The notes below the pieces were generated by a model, which was not told the DNA's origin, made no database searches, and saw only the letters and a list, made by a program, of their open reading frames with translations. This document shows, one piece after another, positions 1 to 9,342 of a DNA stretch of 43,997 nt (positions within the stretch are counted from its first letter, which is position 1; the number at the start of each line of letters is the position of its first letter). The DNA comes from Chloroflexota bacterium (GTDB lineage: Bacteria > Chloroflexota > Dormibacteria > CF-121): the NCBI GenBank assembly GCA_005882045.1, contig VBHO01000182.1, forward strand, positions 1 through 43,997, written 5' to 3'. The translations under genes were made by a program, and so were the position numbers.

Positions 1-686
<686 letters not shown>

Positions 687-690
<4 letters not shown>

Positions 691-2204
691 GCCAGACGAT
701 GACGAGCGAGCGCGGCCAAAAAACTGAGGCCAAGACGTACAAGAACTACATCGGCGGTCATTGGGTGGAGTCGAAGAGCGGCAAGACCTTCACCTCGACG
801 AACCCCGCGCACAAGGACCAGGTCCTGGGCGTGATGCAAGCGTCGAACGCGGACGATGTGAATGCCGCCATCGAAGCGGCCCAAAAAGCCTCGACCGGCT
901 GGCGGCACACGCCGGCGCCGGCGCGCGGCGAGATCATCCTCAAGGCCGCCCTGCTCCTCGAGGCGCGCAAGGCCGAGCTAGCGAGGCTGATGACCCAGGA
1001 GATGGGCAAGATCCTCAAAGAGGCGGGTGGTGACGTCCAGGAAGCGATCGACATGGGCAAGTATGCGGCCGGCCTCGGCCGGCATCCGCATGGCGAGACC
1101 GTGCCCTCCGAGCTGAAGAACAAGTGGGCGATGACGGTGCGCGTGCCGCTCGGGGTGGTCGCCTGTATCACGCCCTGGAACTTTCCGATGGCGATTCCCT
1201 CGTGGAAGATCTTTCCGGCGCTGATGGCGGGCAACGCGGTGGTGTTCAAGCCTGCCTCCGACACACCGATCGTGGCCACCAAGCTGGTGGAGATCCTCGA
1301 AGAGGCGGGCTTGCCAGGCGGCGTGCTCAACCTCGTCACCGGCAGCGGCAAGGACGTAGGCGACGTCCTGGTCAAGGATCCCCGGATCCAGGGCATCTCG
1401 TTCACCGGGTCGACCGACGCCGGCCGGCACATCGCCGAGATCGCCGGCCGCAACTTGAAGCGGCTCGGTCTCGAGCTCGGTGGAAAGAACGCGATCGTCG
1501 TCCTCGATGACGCCGACCTGCCGCTGGCCGTTGACGGCGCGCTCTGGGCCGCCTTCGGGACCTCGGGCCAGCGCTGCACGGCCGCCTCGCGTCTGATCGT
1601 CGACCGCAAGGTCGCGGTCGATTTCGTCGACCTGCTCCAGGAGCGGGCCGCCAAGATGAAGGTCGGGGACGGCCTGCAGGCGGACACCGACATGGGGCCG
1701 GTGATCAACGAGGCCGCGCTCAAGAAGGTGCACGAGTACACCGAGATCGGTAAGAAGGAACATGCCCGTCTGGTGCACGGCGGCGACTTCGCGGGGAGCG
1801 AGGGCTGGTTCTACCGGCCGACGATTTTCGCCGACGGTAAGAAGGACATGCGGATGGCCCAGGAGGAGATCTTCGGTCCCTCGACGCTGGTGCTGCCGGT
1901 GAACAACCTCGAGGAAGCGCTCGAGGTCGCCAACTCGACGCAGTACGGGCTCTCCATGTCGATCTACACCAACGACCTGCGCAAGGCCTTTCACGCCATG
2001 GATGAGATGCAGTCGGGGATCGTGTACGTCAACGCGCCTACCATCGGCGCTGAGATCCAGCTGCCCTTCGGCGGCGTGAAGAACACCGGTAACGGGCATC
2101 GCGAGGCCGGCACCGTGGCCCTCGACGAGTTCACCGAGTGGAAAACGATTTACGTCGACTACAGTGGCCGGCTGCAGCGCGCCCAGATCGATACGGGGGA
2201 ATAG
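687..2204 (+). CDS. gabD: NAD(P)-dependent succinate-semialdehyde/aldehyde dehydrogenase
   Basis: ALDH motifs 'CITPWNFPMAIPSWKIFPALMAGNAVVFKPAS', 'LELGGKNAIVVLDDAD', 'FGTSGQRCTA'; start chosen at ATG 687 (SD aggagg), internal to the listed ORF. Confidence 0.9.
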
Positions 2205-3031
2205 CAACCGCGGTCATTACGCCGAACGTCCAGTTCATCGACGTCGGGCAGCGGAGGGTCCGGTACCTCGACCAGGGATCGGGCCACCCGCTGCTGTTGT
2301 GTCATGGCTTCATCGGCTCGCTCGAAAACTTTCATACCTGGGGGCCGGCGTTCGGCGAGCATCGCCGAGTGTTGATTCCCGATCTCCCCGGATGCGGCGA
2401 GACATCGGCCGGCGATCCGCCCTTCACGGTGGCGTCGCACGCCGAGTTCCTTGCGGCGTTCGCGCAGCGGCTGGGACTCAAGGAGCACGATGTCGGCGGC
2501 ATCTGCCTGGGTGCGACCGTCGCCCTTGAATACGCCTCGCGGGTCCAGGATCGGATCTCGCGGCTCGTTCTACACACCCCGATCTATTCGCCAAAGACGT
2601 TACGGACGGCATTCAAGCGGCAGGTGGCGGCCTTCACCGCCGGCCCGGTCTTCTGGTGCGTCGACCGCCTGCGGCGGAATCGAACCGTGTCAGATCTCTA
2701 TAAGCGATTTCTGGTCGAAGGTCCGGGCGTCGATCCCTACGATGCGCAGGTGAACTTCGACAACCAGCAGCGTGCCGATGGGCGCGCCGCCCGGCAGTGG
2801 TTGCGCGACGGCATCACCCGCGACTATCGCGACTTCCTCAAAGGCTGGCGCAAGCCGGCCCTGGTCGTGGTGGCGGCCGATGACCGGACGGTCGACGTGA
2901 ACGCCATCCGCAATCTGCGCGATTTGATGCCGCAAGCCGAGATCCGGGTGATCGAATTGGCCGGGCACGGATGGACCCCAACCCTGATTGCGGCACAGGT
3001 CGAGGCCATTTCCGCGTTTCTCAAGGCGTGA
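2138..3031 (+). CDS. Alpha/beta hydrolase fold protein (start uncertain)
   Basis: 'VRYLDQGSGHPLLLCHGFIGSLENFHTWGPAF...RVLIPDLPGCGET', 'GGICLGATVALEYASR', C-terminal 'ELAGHGWTPTL'. The only canonical start is ATG 2138, which overlaps gabD by 67 nt. Confidence 0.8.
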   Translation: MENDLRRLQWPAAARPDRYGGIATAVITPNVQFIDVGQRRVRYLDQGSGHPLLLCHGFIGSLENFHTWGPAFGEHRRVLIPDLPGCGETSAGDPPFTVASHAEFLAAFAQRLGLKEHDVGGICLGATVALEYASRVQDRISRLVLHTPIYSPKTLRTAFKRQVAAFTAGPVFWCVDRLRRNRTVSDLYKRFLVEGPGVDPYDAQVNFDNQQRADGRAARQWLRDGITRDYRDFLKGWRKPALVVVAADDRTVDVNAIRNLRDLMPQAEIRVIELAGHGWTPTLIAAQVEAISAFLKA

Positions 3032-3939
3032 GCGACCAGGAGTTCAACACCGCCGGGCTGAAGCCCTGGGGCGGGCTGCAACCACCGGCTGCCGGCGCGG
3101 CACCAGACGTCCGCATCCTCGGGGTGCCGATGGATCGGGGGTCCTTCTATCGCCCGGGTGCCGCAAAAGCGCCGGCGGCGTTGCGAAAGCTCTCCGCCAT
3201 CTTCGCGCCCGTCAGCGAGCACGCCGAGCTGTTCGATACGGTCACCGTTCAGGACGACGGCGATCTAACGCTGATCGACGGTGACATGGGCGTCAATGTC
3301 GATGCCGTCGCTAAGGCAATCGAGAAGACGCCGGCGGGCACGCTGCCGATCGTCCTCGGCGGCGACCACACGACGGCGAGCCCGACGCTGATCGCGCAGC
3401 AACGCCGCCTCAACGGCCGGCTGAGCATCCTCTATATCGACGCGCACCCGGATCTGAATGATTCCTCTCGCCATTCGCGGTGGTCGAACGGCTGCGCCTT
3501 GCGCCGAGGCCTCGAGATGGGGCAGATCGATCCCAGGAAGGTCACGCTGCTGGGTTGCCGCGACTACGACTGGGAAGAGGTGGAGTTCATCCGAAAGATG
3601 GGGATCACGCTGGTCACGGCCGCCACCGCGCACCGCTGGACCGGGAGTCAGCTCGCCGACGAGATCGGCTCCCGGATTGGCGGCGATGCCCTCCACATCT
3701 CGCTGGACATCGACTCGCTCGATCCATCGATCGCCCCTGGGACCGGCGTCCCCTCGGCCGGAGGGCTGACCTCGCGCGAGCTGCTCGACTTCCTTCGCCA
3801 GCTCCGCGGCGTGCGGCTCGCCGGGCTCGACGTCGATGAAGTCGCGCCGCCGCTCGACCTTGGCCACGTCACCAGCCTGGCCGCGCTCAAATTCATCTTC
3901 GAGTACATCGGGATGGTGAAGCTCGGAACAACGTCCTGA
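3028..3939 (+). CDS. Arginase/agmatinase/formiminoglutamase (ureohydrolase) family protein
   Basis: Metal-binding motifs GGDHT, 'IDAHPDLND', 'SLDIDSLDPSIAPGTGVPSAGGLTSRE'; GTG start at 3028 overlaps the upstream stop. Confidence 0.87.
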   Translation: MSDQEFNTAGLKPWGGLQPPAAGAAPDVRILGVPMDRGSFYRPGAAKAPAALRKLSAIFAPVSEHAELFDTVTVQDDGDLTLIDGDMGVNVDAVAKAIEKTPAGTLPIVLGGDHTTASPTLIAQQRRLNGRLSILYIDAHPDLNDSSRHSRWSNGCALRRGLEMGQIDPRKVTLLGCRDYDWEEVEFIRKMGITLVTAATAHRWTGSQLADEIGSRIGGDALHISLDIDSLDPSIAPGTGVPSAGGLTSRELLDFLRQLRGVRLAGLDVDEVAPPLDLGHVTSLAALKFIFEYIGMVKLGTTS

Positions 3940-3961
3940 TGTAGCCATCGTCGGCGCCGGC

Positions 3962-5062
3962 GTGATGGGCTGCAGCCTGGCCTATTACCTGGCCCGCGCC
4001 GGACGCCGGGTGGTCGTCATCGATCGAGGCCGGATCGGTCAGGGCGCGACCGCGGCCTGCGCCGGCGGCGTTCGGGCGCAGTTCTCCACCGAGGTCAACA
4101 TCCGCATCGGGATGGAGGCGAAGCGCGTGCTCGCAAATTTCGTCGAGGAGACCGGCCAGACGGCGGACTTTCGCCAGGTCGGCTACCTCTTCTTATTGAC
4201 GACCGATGATGAGCGGCGGCGCTTCGCCGATAACGTTCGACTCCAGCGCCGGCTCGGCATGGAGGACGTCGTCGAACTCACGCCCGCCGATGCGCGCGAC
4301 ATGGTGCCGGGACTTCGCACCGATGATCTTTGCGGCGCGACTTTCTGCCCGAGCGACGGGCTCGCCGGCCCGAACGAGGTGACCTACGGCTACGCCAATG
4401 CTGCGCGACGCCTCGGCGCCGTCATCCGCGAAAACACGCCGCTCGACGGATTTATCACGGCGGGTGGAACCGTGCGCGGTATCAGGACGGGTGCGAGCGA
4501 GATCGCCTGCGCCGACACTGTGATCTGTGCCGGCCCCTGGTCGGCGCCGGTGGGCACGATGCTCGACCTGGCGGTCCCCATCGAGCCCTCCCCTCGCCAG
4601 GTCTTTGTGACGGAGCCCTTCGACGGGATCGGCCGTAGGAGTCCGATGACGATCGACTTTCACACCTCCTTCTATTTCCACCCGGAGGGAGAGGGCGTGC
4701 TGTTCGGCATGAGCGATCCCGCCACGCCGCCGGGCGACGACACCAGCGTCGATTGGCCATTTCTCGACCGCATCACCGCGGTCGCCGAGCGACGCTGGCC
4801 ACCGCTGCTCGACGCGCGCGTCAAGTCCGCCTGGGCCGGGCTTTACGAGAACACGCCGGATTTCCAGCCCCTGGTCGGTCCGCTGGAGCCGGGACTGTGG
4901 ATCGCGGCCGGGTTTTCCGGCCACGGATTCATGATGGCGCCGGTGATCGGCCGCTGGCTGGCGGCCTGGATGAGTGACGGGGCGCCGACTGCCGAGCTGC
5001 GGGCCTTTGCCCCGGATCGCTTCGCCGCCGGCGGCCTGCAGCCCGAGCGGAACGTGATCTAA
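3962..5062 (+). CDS. FAD-dependent oxidoreductase, DAO (glycine/D-amino acid oxidase) family; N-terminus lacks a canonical start codon
   Basis: Rossmann sequence 'DVAIVGAGVMGCSLAYYLARAGRRVVVIDRG' begins at about 3938, upstream of the first GTG (3962); C-terminal 'WAGLYENTPDFQPLVGPL...AAGFSGHGFMMAPVIG'. Confidence 0.85.
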   Translation: MMGCSLAYYLARAGRRVVVIDRGRIGQGATAACAGGVRAQFSTEVNIRIGMEAKRVLANFVEETGQTADFRQVGYLFLLTTDDERRRFADNVRLQRRLGMEDVVELTPADARDMVPGLRTDDLCGATFCPSDGLAGPNEVTYGYANAARRLGAVIRENTPLDGFITAGGTVRGIRTGASEIACADTVICAGPWSAPVGTMLDLAVPIEPSPRQVFVTEPFDGIGRRSPMTIDFHTSFYFHPEGEGVLFGMSDPATPPGDDTSVDWPFLDRITAVAERRWPPLLDARVKSAWAGLYENTPDFQPLVGPLEPGLWIAAGFSGHGFMMAPVIGRWLAAWMSDGAPTAELRAFAPDRFAAGGLQPERNVI

Positions 5063-5931
5063 TGGGCCTCGCCTTGCGCCGCGCGGTCCTTCTCCTCGTC
5101 CTTGGCGGCGCCTTGAGTGCCTGCGACGTCCCGGCAGTCGCCGTCTCCGAGCCGGCAGCGGCCGTGGTCGACGGTCACGAGATTTCGATGAAGACCTACC
5201 AGGCACGCCTCGGGGTCAGCCGTCAACGCGACCCCTTCGCGGGCATTCCGGAGGCGATCCCGAGTCCCGCGCCCACGCAGCGGCTCGAAGACTTCACGAT
5301 CGAGCAGCTGGTGCGCGAGGAGATCGTGCGTCAGGAAGCCGCGCAGCGTGGCATCTCTGTCAGTGACCGTGCCGTGCAGTCCCGCATCGATGCGCTGCGG
5401 GCTCATGCCGGTGCCGCCGCCTTCAGCGCGGCGCTGAGCCGCAACGGGTTCACCACCGACAGCTTCCGCGCGTACGAGCGCGTCTTGTTAACCGAAGTCG
5501 CGCTGGTGCAGGCGATGGCCAGGGACCGCGCCGGGTCGGCGGCCCAGGAGCTGAAGTCCGGTCACCCGTTCGCCGCCGTCGCGGCACGCTGGAGCGATGA
5601 TACGGGGACCTTCTCTCGGGGCGGCGATGCCGGCTGGTTGCGGCCGGCCGAGATCCCGGAACCCGCACTCGCGGCGGCGGTGCAGTCACTCGCGGCCGGG
5701 AGTGTGACCGGCATCATCGAGACGAATCGCGGCGAGGTGATCGCCACCGTGCTCGAGCGGCGCGCCGATCAGCTCCATCTCGCGGTCATCCTTGTCCTGG
5801 CGCCCGTCGTCGACCTCTTCGGCCCGATGGGCACGCCCACGTGGTTCACGAAGTCGATCGATGATCGCGAGGCGGCGCTTCGCCGCGCCGGAAAGATCGA
5901 TGTCAGGGTCGCCCGCCATGCCGGGGGCTGA
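5062..5931 (+). CDS. Lipoprotein peptidyl-prolyl isomerase, SurA/PpiC-type
   Basis: Lipobox 'LGGALSAC'; SurA-N-like region; parvulin-like 'FAAVAARWSDDTGTFSRGGDAGWLRPAEIPEPALAAAVQSLAAGSVTGII'. Confidence 0.75.
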   Translation: MGLALRRAVLLLVLGGALSACDVPAVAVSEPAAAVVDGHEISMKTYQARLGVSRQRDPFAGIPEAIPSPAPTQRLEDFTIEQLVREEIVRQEAAQRGISVSDRAVQSRIDALRAHAGAAAFSAALSRNGFTTDSFRAYERVLLTEVALVQAMARDRAGSAAQELKSGHPFAAVAARWSDDTGTFSRGGDAGWLRPAEIPEPALAAAVQSLAAGSVTGIIETNRGEVIATVLERRADQLHLAVILVLAPVVDLFGPMGTPTWFTKSIDDREAALRRAGKIDVRVARHAGG

Positions 5932-6511
5932 GGGCGAACGCTGGCGCGTTTTTCTGGCGATCGAGATTCCGGACGCCGTTCGCCAAGCGCTGAGCGAACC
6001 GCTCGAGGCACTTCAGCCGCTTCATGAGTCGATTCGGATCAATCCGACCGAGCAGATGCATCTGACGCTGCATTTCCTCGGTCACCTGCCTCGCCCGGTC
6101 GTCGAGGCGCTGCCATCGGACCTGGCCGGCGTCGTATCACGAGATCATCGCTTTGGCCTGATGGCGCAAGGCGTTGGTGCATTTCCGGCGATAACTCGAC
6201 CGCGGGTGCTCTGGGCCGGCATTACGGGAGCCGATCTGCCCAGGTTGAAGGCGTTGCAGGCGGAGTTGGGCGGCGCGCTGCGTACCGCGGGCGTGACCGT
6301 CGACGGCGAGCGCTTCCACCCCCACCTCACCCTGGGCCGCGTCCGCCGGCCGCTCAGGGCGCCGGAGCGCGCCGTGCTCCGCGAATGGTCCACTCGATGG
6401 GACGCGGCGACCTTCGGCGAGGTTCCCGTCGATCGGGTGCGGCTGATGCGTAGCCAGCTGGGCGGCGGACCGCCACGCTACACGACGCTGACGACGTTCG
6501 ATCTACAATAG
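5918..6511 (+). CDS. thpR: RNA 2',3'-cyclic phosphodiesterase (LigT/ThpR family)
   Basis: Two HxTx motifs: 'MHLTLHFLGHL' and 'FHPHLTLGRVRR'; start at ATG 5918. Confidence 0.88.
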   Translation: MPGAEGERWRVFLAIEIPDAVRQALSEPLEALQPLHESIRINPTEQMHLTLHFLGHLPRPVVEALPSDLAGVVSRDHRFGLMAQGVGAFPAITRPRVLWAGITGADLPRLKALQAELGGALRTAGVTVDGERFHPHLTLGRVRRPLRAPERAVLREWSTRWDAATFGEVPVDRVRLMRSQLGGGPPRYTTLTTFDLQ

Positions 6512-6525
6512 GGCCTCTCCGCGAT

Positions 6526-6599
6526 GCGCCCATAGCTCAGCCTGGATAGAGCACCGGGCTACGGACCCGGGTGCGGGGGTTCAAATCCTCCTGGGCGCA
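6526..6599 (+). tRNA. tRNA-Arg (ACG)
   Basis: Acceptor GCGCCCA/TGGGCGC, anticodon stem CCGGG-CTACGGA-CCCGG (anticodon ACG), T arm GGGGGTTCAAATCCTCC. Confidence 0.95.
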
Positions 6600-6653
6600 T
6601 TTTCTTCACCACCAACGCGCCGCGCGGCGGAACCGCGCTTATGATTCGTCGCG

Positions 6654-7706
6654 ATGCCGCGCGCGATTCGCACCGACATCGTCCAACCGGACGGCCGGCA
6701 TGTCCATCTCTACGGCGATTTCGCCCCGGCACCCGCCGGCTACCAGGCACCGGCAATGCCCAATGGCGTCTACGAGCGGCGCTGGAATCCGCTGCGTCGC
6801 GAATGGGTGCTAGTCGCGGCCTCGCGCCAGGCGCGGACGTTCTTACCGGAGCGGGCGGACTGCCCGCTCTGCCCGTCGCGCCCCGGGCACTCGACCGAGA
6901 TTCCCGCCGCCGCCTATGAGGCCGCCGTTTTCGAGAACCGCTTTCCGGCGATGGTGCCCTGGCCGCCAGCGGGCGGTAGCTGCGAAGTCGTCGTCTACAC
7001 CGACGTGCACGATGGATCGTTCGCGACGCTCCCCACTGCGCGGCTCGAGCGACTGGCCGAGGTGTGGACCGATCGCTATCGGGACCTGAGCGCCCGGCGG
7101 GGCATCAGGTATGTCTACATCTTCGAGAACCGCGGCGAACAGGTCGGGGTCACGCTGCACCACCCCCACGGGCAGATTTACGCCTATCCATTCATGCCGC
7201 CGGTGCCGGCCGCCGAGCTGGCGCGGCGCGGCGGTGCATGCCTGCACTGCGAGCTGGTCGCCGACGAGCTGAAAGCACGGCATCGCGTTCTGATCAACGA
7301 GGGCGGCGTGGTCGCGTACGTCCCGGGGTACGCCCGATGGCCGTACGAGGTTCACCTGTCACCGCGCGCGCATCGAGCGGCGCTCCCCGATCTCTCGCCG
7401 CCGGCGCGCCTGGCGCTGCTCCACGCGATGCAGCGGATAACGCGCGCCTACGACCGCCTGTTCGAGGTGCCGATGCCCTACATGATGGCGATGCATCAGT
7501 CGCCGGCCGAGCTGAGCGAGCAGGCGCATTTGCACATCGAGTTCTATCCGATCATGCGGGAGCACGGAAAGCTGAAGTACCTGGCGGGTTCGGAATCGGG
7601 CGCCGGGGTCTTCATCAACGACACCCTGGCGGAGGAATCCGCCGAGCGGCTCCGTGCCTTGCTCGACGAGGCGCAGCCGTCGCCGGCGGCCGGCGGCCGG
7701 CCGTAG
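6654..7706 (+). CDS. galT: Galactose-1-phosphate uridylyltransferase
   Basis: 'CPLCPSRPGHSTEIP', catalytic 'TLHHPHGQIYAYPFMPP', C-terminal 'HLHIEFYPIMREHGKLKYLAGSESGAGVFIND'. Confidence 0.92.
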   Translation: MPRAIRTDIVQPDGRHVHLYGDFAPAPAGYQAPAMPNGVYERRWNPLRREWVLVAASRQARTFLPERADCPLCPSRPGHSTEIPAAAYEAAVFENRFPAMVPWPPAGGSCEVVVYTDVHDGSFATLPTARLERLAEVWTDRYRDLSARRGIRYVYIFENRGEQVGVTLHHPHGQIYAYPFMPPVPAAELARRGGACLHCELVADELKARHRVLINEGGVVAYVPGYARWPYEVHLSPRAHRAALPDLSPPARLALLHAMQRITRAYDRLFEVPMPYMMAMHQSPAELSEQAHLHIEFYPIMREHGKLKYLAGSESGAGVFINDTLAEESAERLRALLDEAQPSPAAGGRP

Positions 7707-7735
7707 GGAAGGGGAGTCGCCGGCGTTATTTTCGT

Positions 7736-8110
7736 ATGGATCTGCTGCGGGGGTTCCTGACCCTTTTTGCCCTGCTCAACGCCGCCTCCTGGGCGGCGCT
7801 GGCTGCCGCGTGGGCGCTCCGGCCGAACTGGTCCGAGCGGCTTCCGATGCAGCTGGGCACGCACGAGCGCTACCGGAAGGCAGCCCCGATCTGGGCCCGG
7901 CTGGCGGTCGCGCTGACCGGCTTCTGGACGCTAGCGGCGGGGCTCTATCTCACGGCCGGCCATAACACGGCGCCCCTGATCGTCATCGCCCTCTTCACGG
8001 TAGCGGCGGCCTGCTTGATCGTGGCAATCGGCGCGGCGGCGGCCGTCTATCGCGCGCTCAAGCCCGAACCATTACCGGTCACGCTGGAGGGCGGCCAGCA
8101 GGCGCTCTAA
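7736..8110 (+). CDS. Small integral membrane protein, function unknown
   Basis: About three hydrophobic segments: 'GFLTLFALLNAASWAALAAAWAL', 'RLAVALTGFWTLAAGLYLTA', 'LIVIALFTVAAACLIVAIGAAAAVYRAL'. Confidence 0.6.
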   Translation: MDLLRGFLTLFALLNAASWAALAAAWALRPNWSERLPMQLGTHERYRKAAPIWARLAVALTGFWTLAAGLYLTAGHNTAPLIVIALFTVAAACLIVAIGAAAAVYRALKPEPLPVTLEGGQQAL

Positions 8111-8275
8111 GCGACCGACCGCCTCGTTCAGGTCCCGGCTGATCGAAGCGAGTTCCGTCGCCGCGCCTGCGTGAAGGTCGCCCAACCGGGCCAGCTCCGA
8201 GAGCCGATAGCCGGCGCCCATCACGGTGTTCTTCAGCCGGCGGAGCTGCTCCTCGGTCGGCGGCAGCTCAGCCAT
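8072..8275 (-). CDS. Small protein of unknown function (MAELPPTEEQL...), coupled to psuG
   Basis: ATG at 8275 overlaps the psuG stop (ATGGCTGA on the minus strand); predicted helical 67 aa. Confidence 0.5.
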   Translation of the reverse strand: MAELPPTEEQLRRLKNTVMGAGYRLSELARLGDLHAGAATELASISRDLNEAVGRLERLLAALQRDR

Positions 8276-9170
8276 GGGCGGGAGCTGCCACCTGAAGGCG
8301 AACAAGGGCGACGGCCAGCGCGCCAGCCAGGGCGGCGTTTTGTTCCAGCAGGGCGACATTGGCCTGGATCACCCGATCCCCGAGTCGGGCCTGCAGCCGG
8401 CTCAACTCCGCCGGGGTTCGATCCGGCCCTCGAACCGGCGCTGACTCGTCCGCGCCTAACTCGGCCATCGGGATTGCCAGGTCACCGGGGAGCGGCTGAC
8501 TCACGACCGCGCCCGCGCCTTCCAGCTCCCAGTGAGCCCGCAGGATCGAGGCCAGCTCGTCGATGGTGTCGGCTCGCAACGGCAGTCGAAGGCCGGCCGA
8601 CGTTGCCAGGAACCCGGCCAGCAGCGACGACCGCCAGCCGATAACTGGCACGCCGAGCGTCTCGAGGCGCTCGAGTGTGGCTCCCGCGTCGAGCGTCGAC
8701 TTGGGGCCAGCGCAGATGACGCAGACCGCGCGCCGGCTCAACTCGACCAGGTCCGCAGACACGTCCTGACCATCGCGCCCCGGGTGGACGCCGCCGATGC
8801 CGCCGGTGCTGACCACCGCGATGCCTACCAGCGCGGCGGCCGCGATGGTGGCGGCCACCGTCGTGCCGCCAAAACCTGGATTTAAGACAGCGGCTCCGAG
8901 GTTCCAGGGTGAGACTTTGACAGCGTCGGCGCGCGCCCCGAGCGTCGCGCAATCATCGAGCGAGAGACCCACACGGAGCGCGCCGTCGAAAACCGCGACC
9001 ACGGCGGGCGTCGCCCCAGCCTCGGCGCAGGCCACCCACTGCCGGCGCACGGCGTCTATGGCGGCGGTTTTTGGTAGACCGTGCGTGATCACCGCCGACT
9101 CCAGGGCAACGATTGGCTTCCCCGTCTCGATCGCATGCTCCAGGTCCGCCGAAAGCGTCAACGAGGCCAC
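8268..9170 (-). CDS. psuG: Pseudouridine-5'-phosphate glycosidase
   Basis: 'IVALESAVITHGLP', 'GGTTVAATIAAAALVGIAVVSTGGIGGVHPG', 'DVSADLVELSRRAVCVICAGPKSTLDAGATLERLETLGVPVIGW'. Confidence 0.93.
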   Translation of the reverse strand: MASLTLSADLEHAIETGKPIVALESAVITHGLPKTAAIDAVRRQWVACAEAGATPAVVAVFDGALRVGLSLDDCATLGARADAVKVSPWNLGAAVLNPGFGGTTVAATIAAAALVGIAVVSTGGIGGVHPGRDGQDVSADLVELSRRAVCVICAGPKSTLDAGATLERLETLGVPVIGWRSSLLAGFLATSAGLRLPLRADTIDELASILRAHWELEGAGAVVSQPLPGDLAIPMAELGADESAPVRGPDRTPAELSRLQARLGDRVIQANVALLEQNAALAGALAVALVRLQVAAPAHG

Positions 9171-9204
9171 GTGCCGATCTTACGTCGGTATATTCATTGG
9201 GCCT

Positions 9205-9286
9205 GCGGGCGTAGCCGAATTGGTACAGGCGCACGGCTTAGGACCGTGTGGCGTAAGCCATAAGGGTTCGAGTCCCTTCGCCCGCA
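9205..9286 (+). tRNA. tRNA-Leu (TAG)
   Basis: Acceptor GCGGGCG/CGCCCGC, anticodon arm CACGG-CTTAGGA-CCGTG (anticodon TAG), class II variable arm, T arm AGGGTTCGAGTCCCT. Confidence 0.95.
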
Positions 9287-9342
9287 GTCCTGGGCCATTC
9301 GGCCAATGGCGAATCAGGGGCGAACTGGTAGCGTAAATCACC

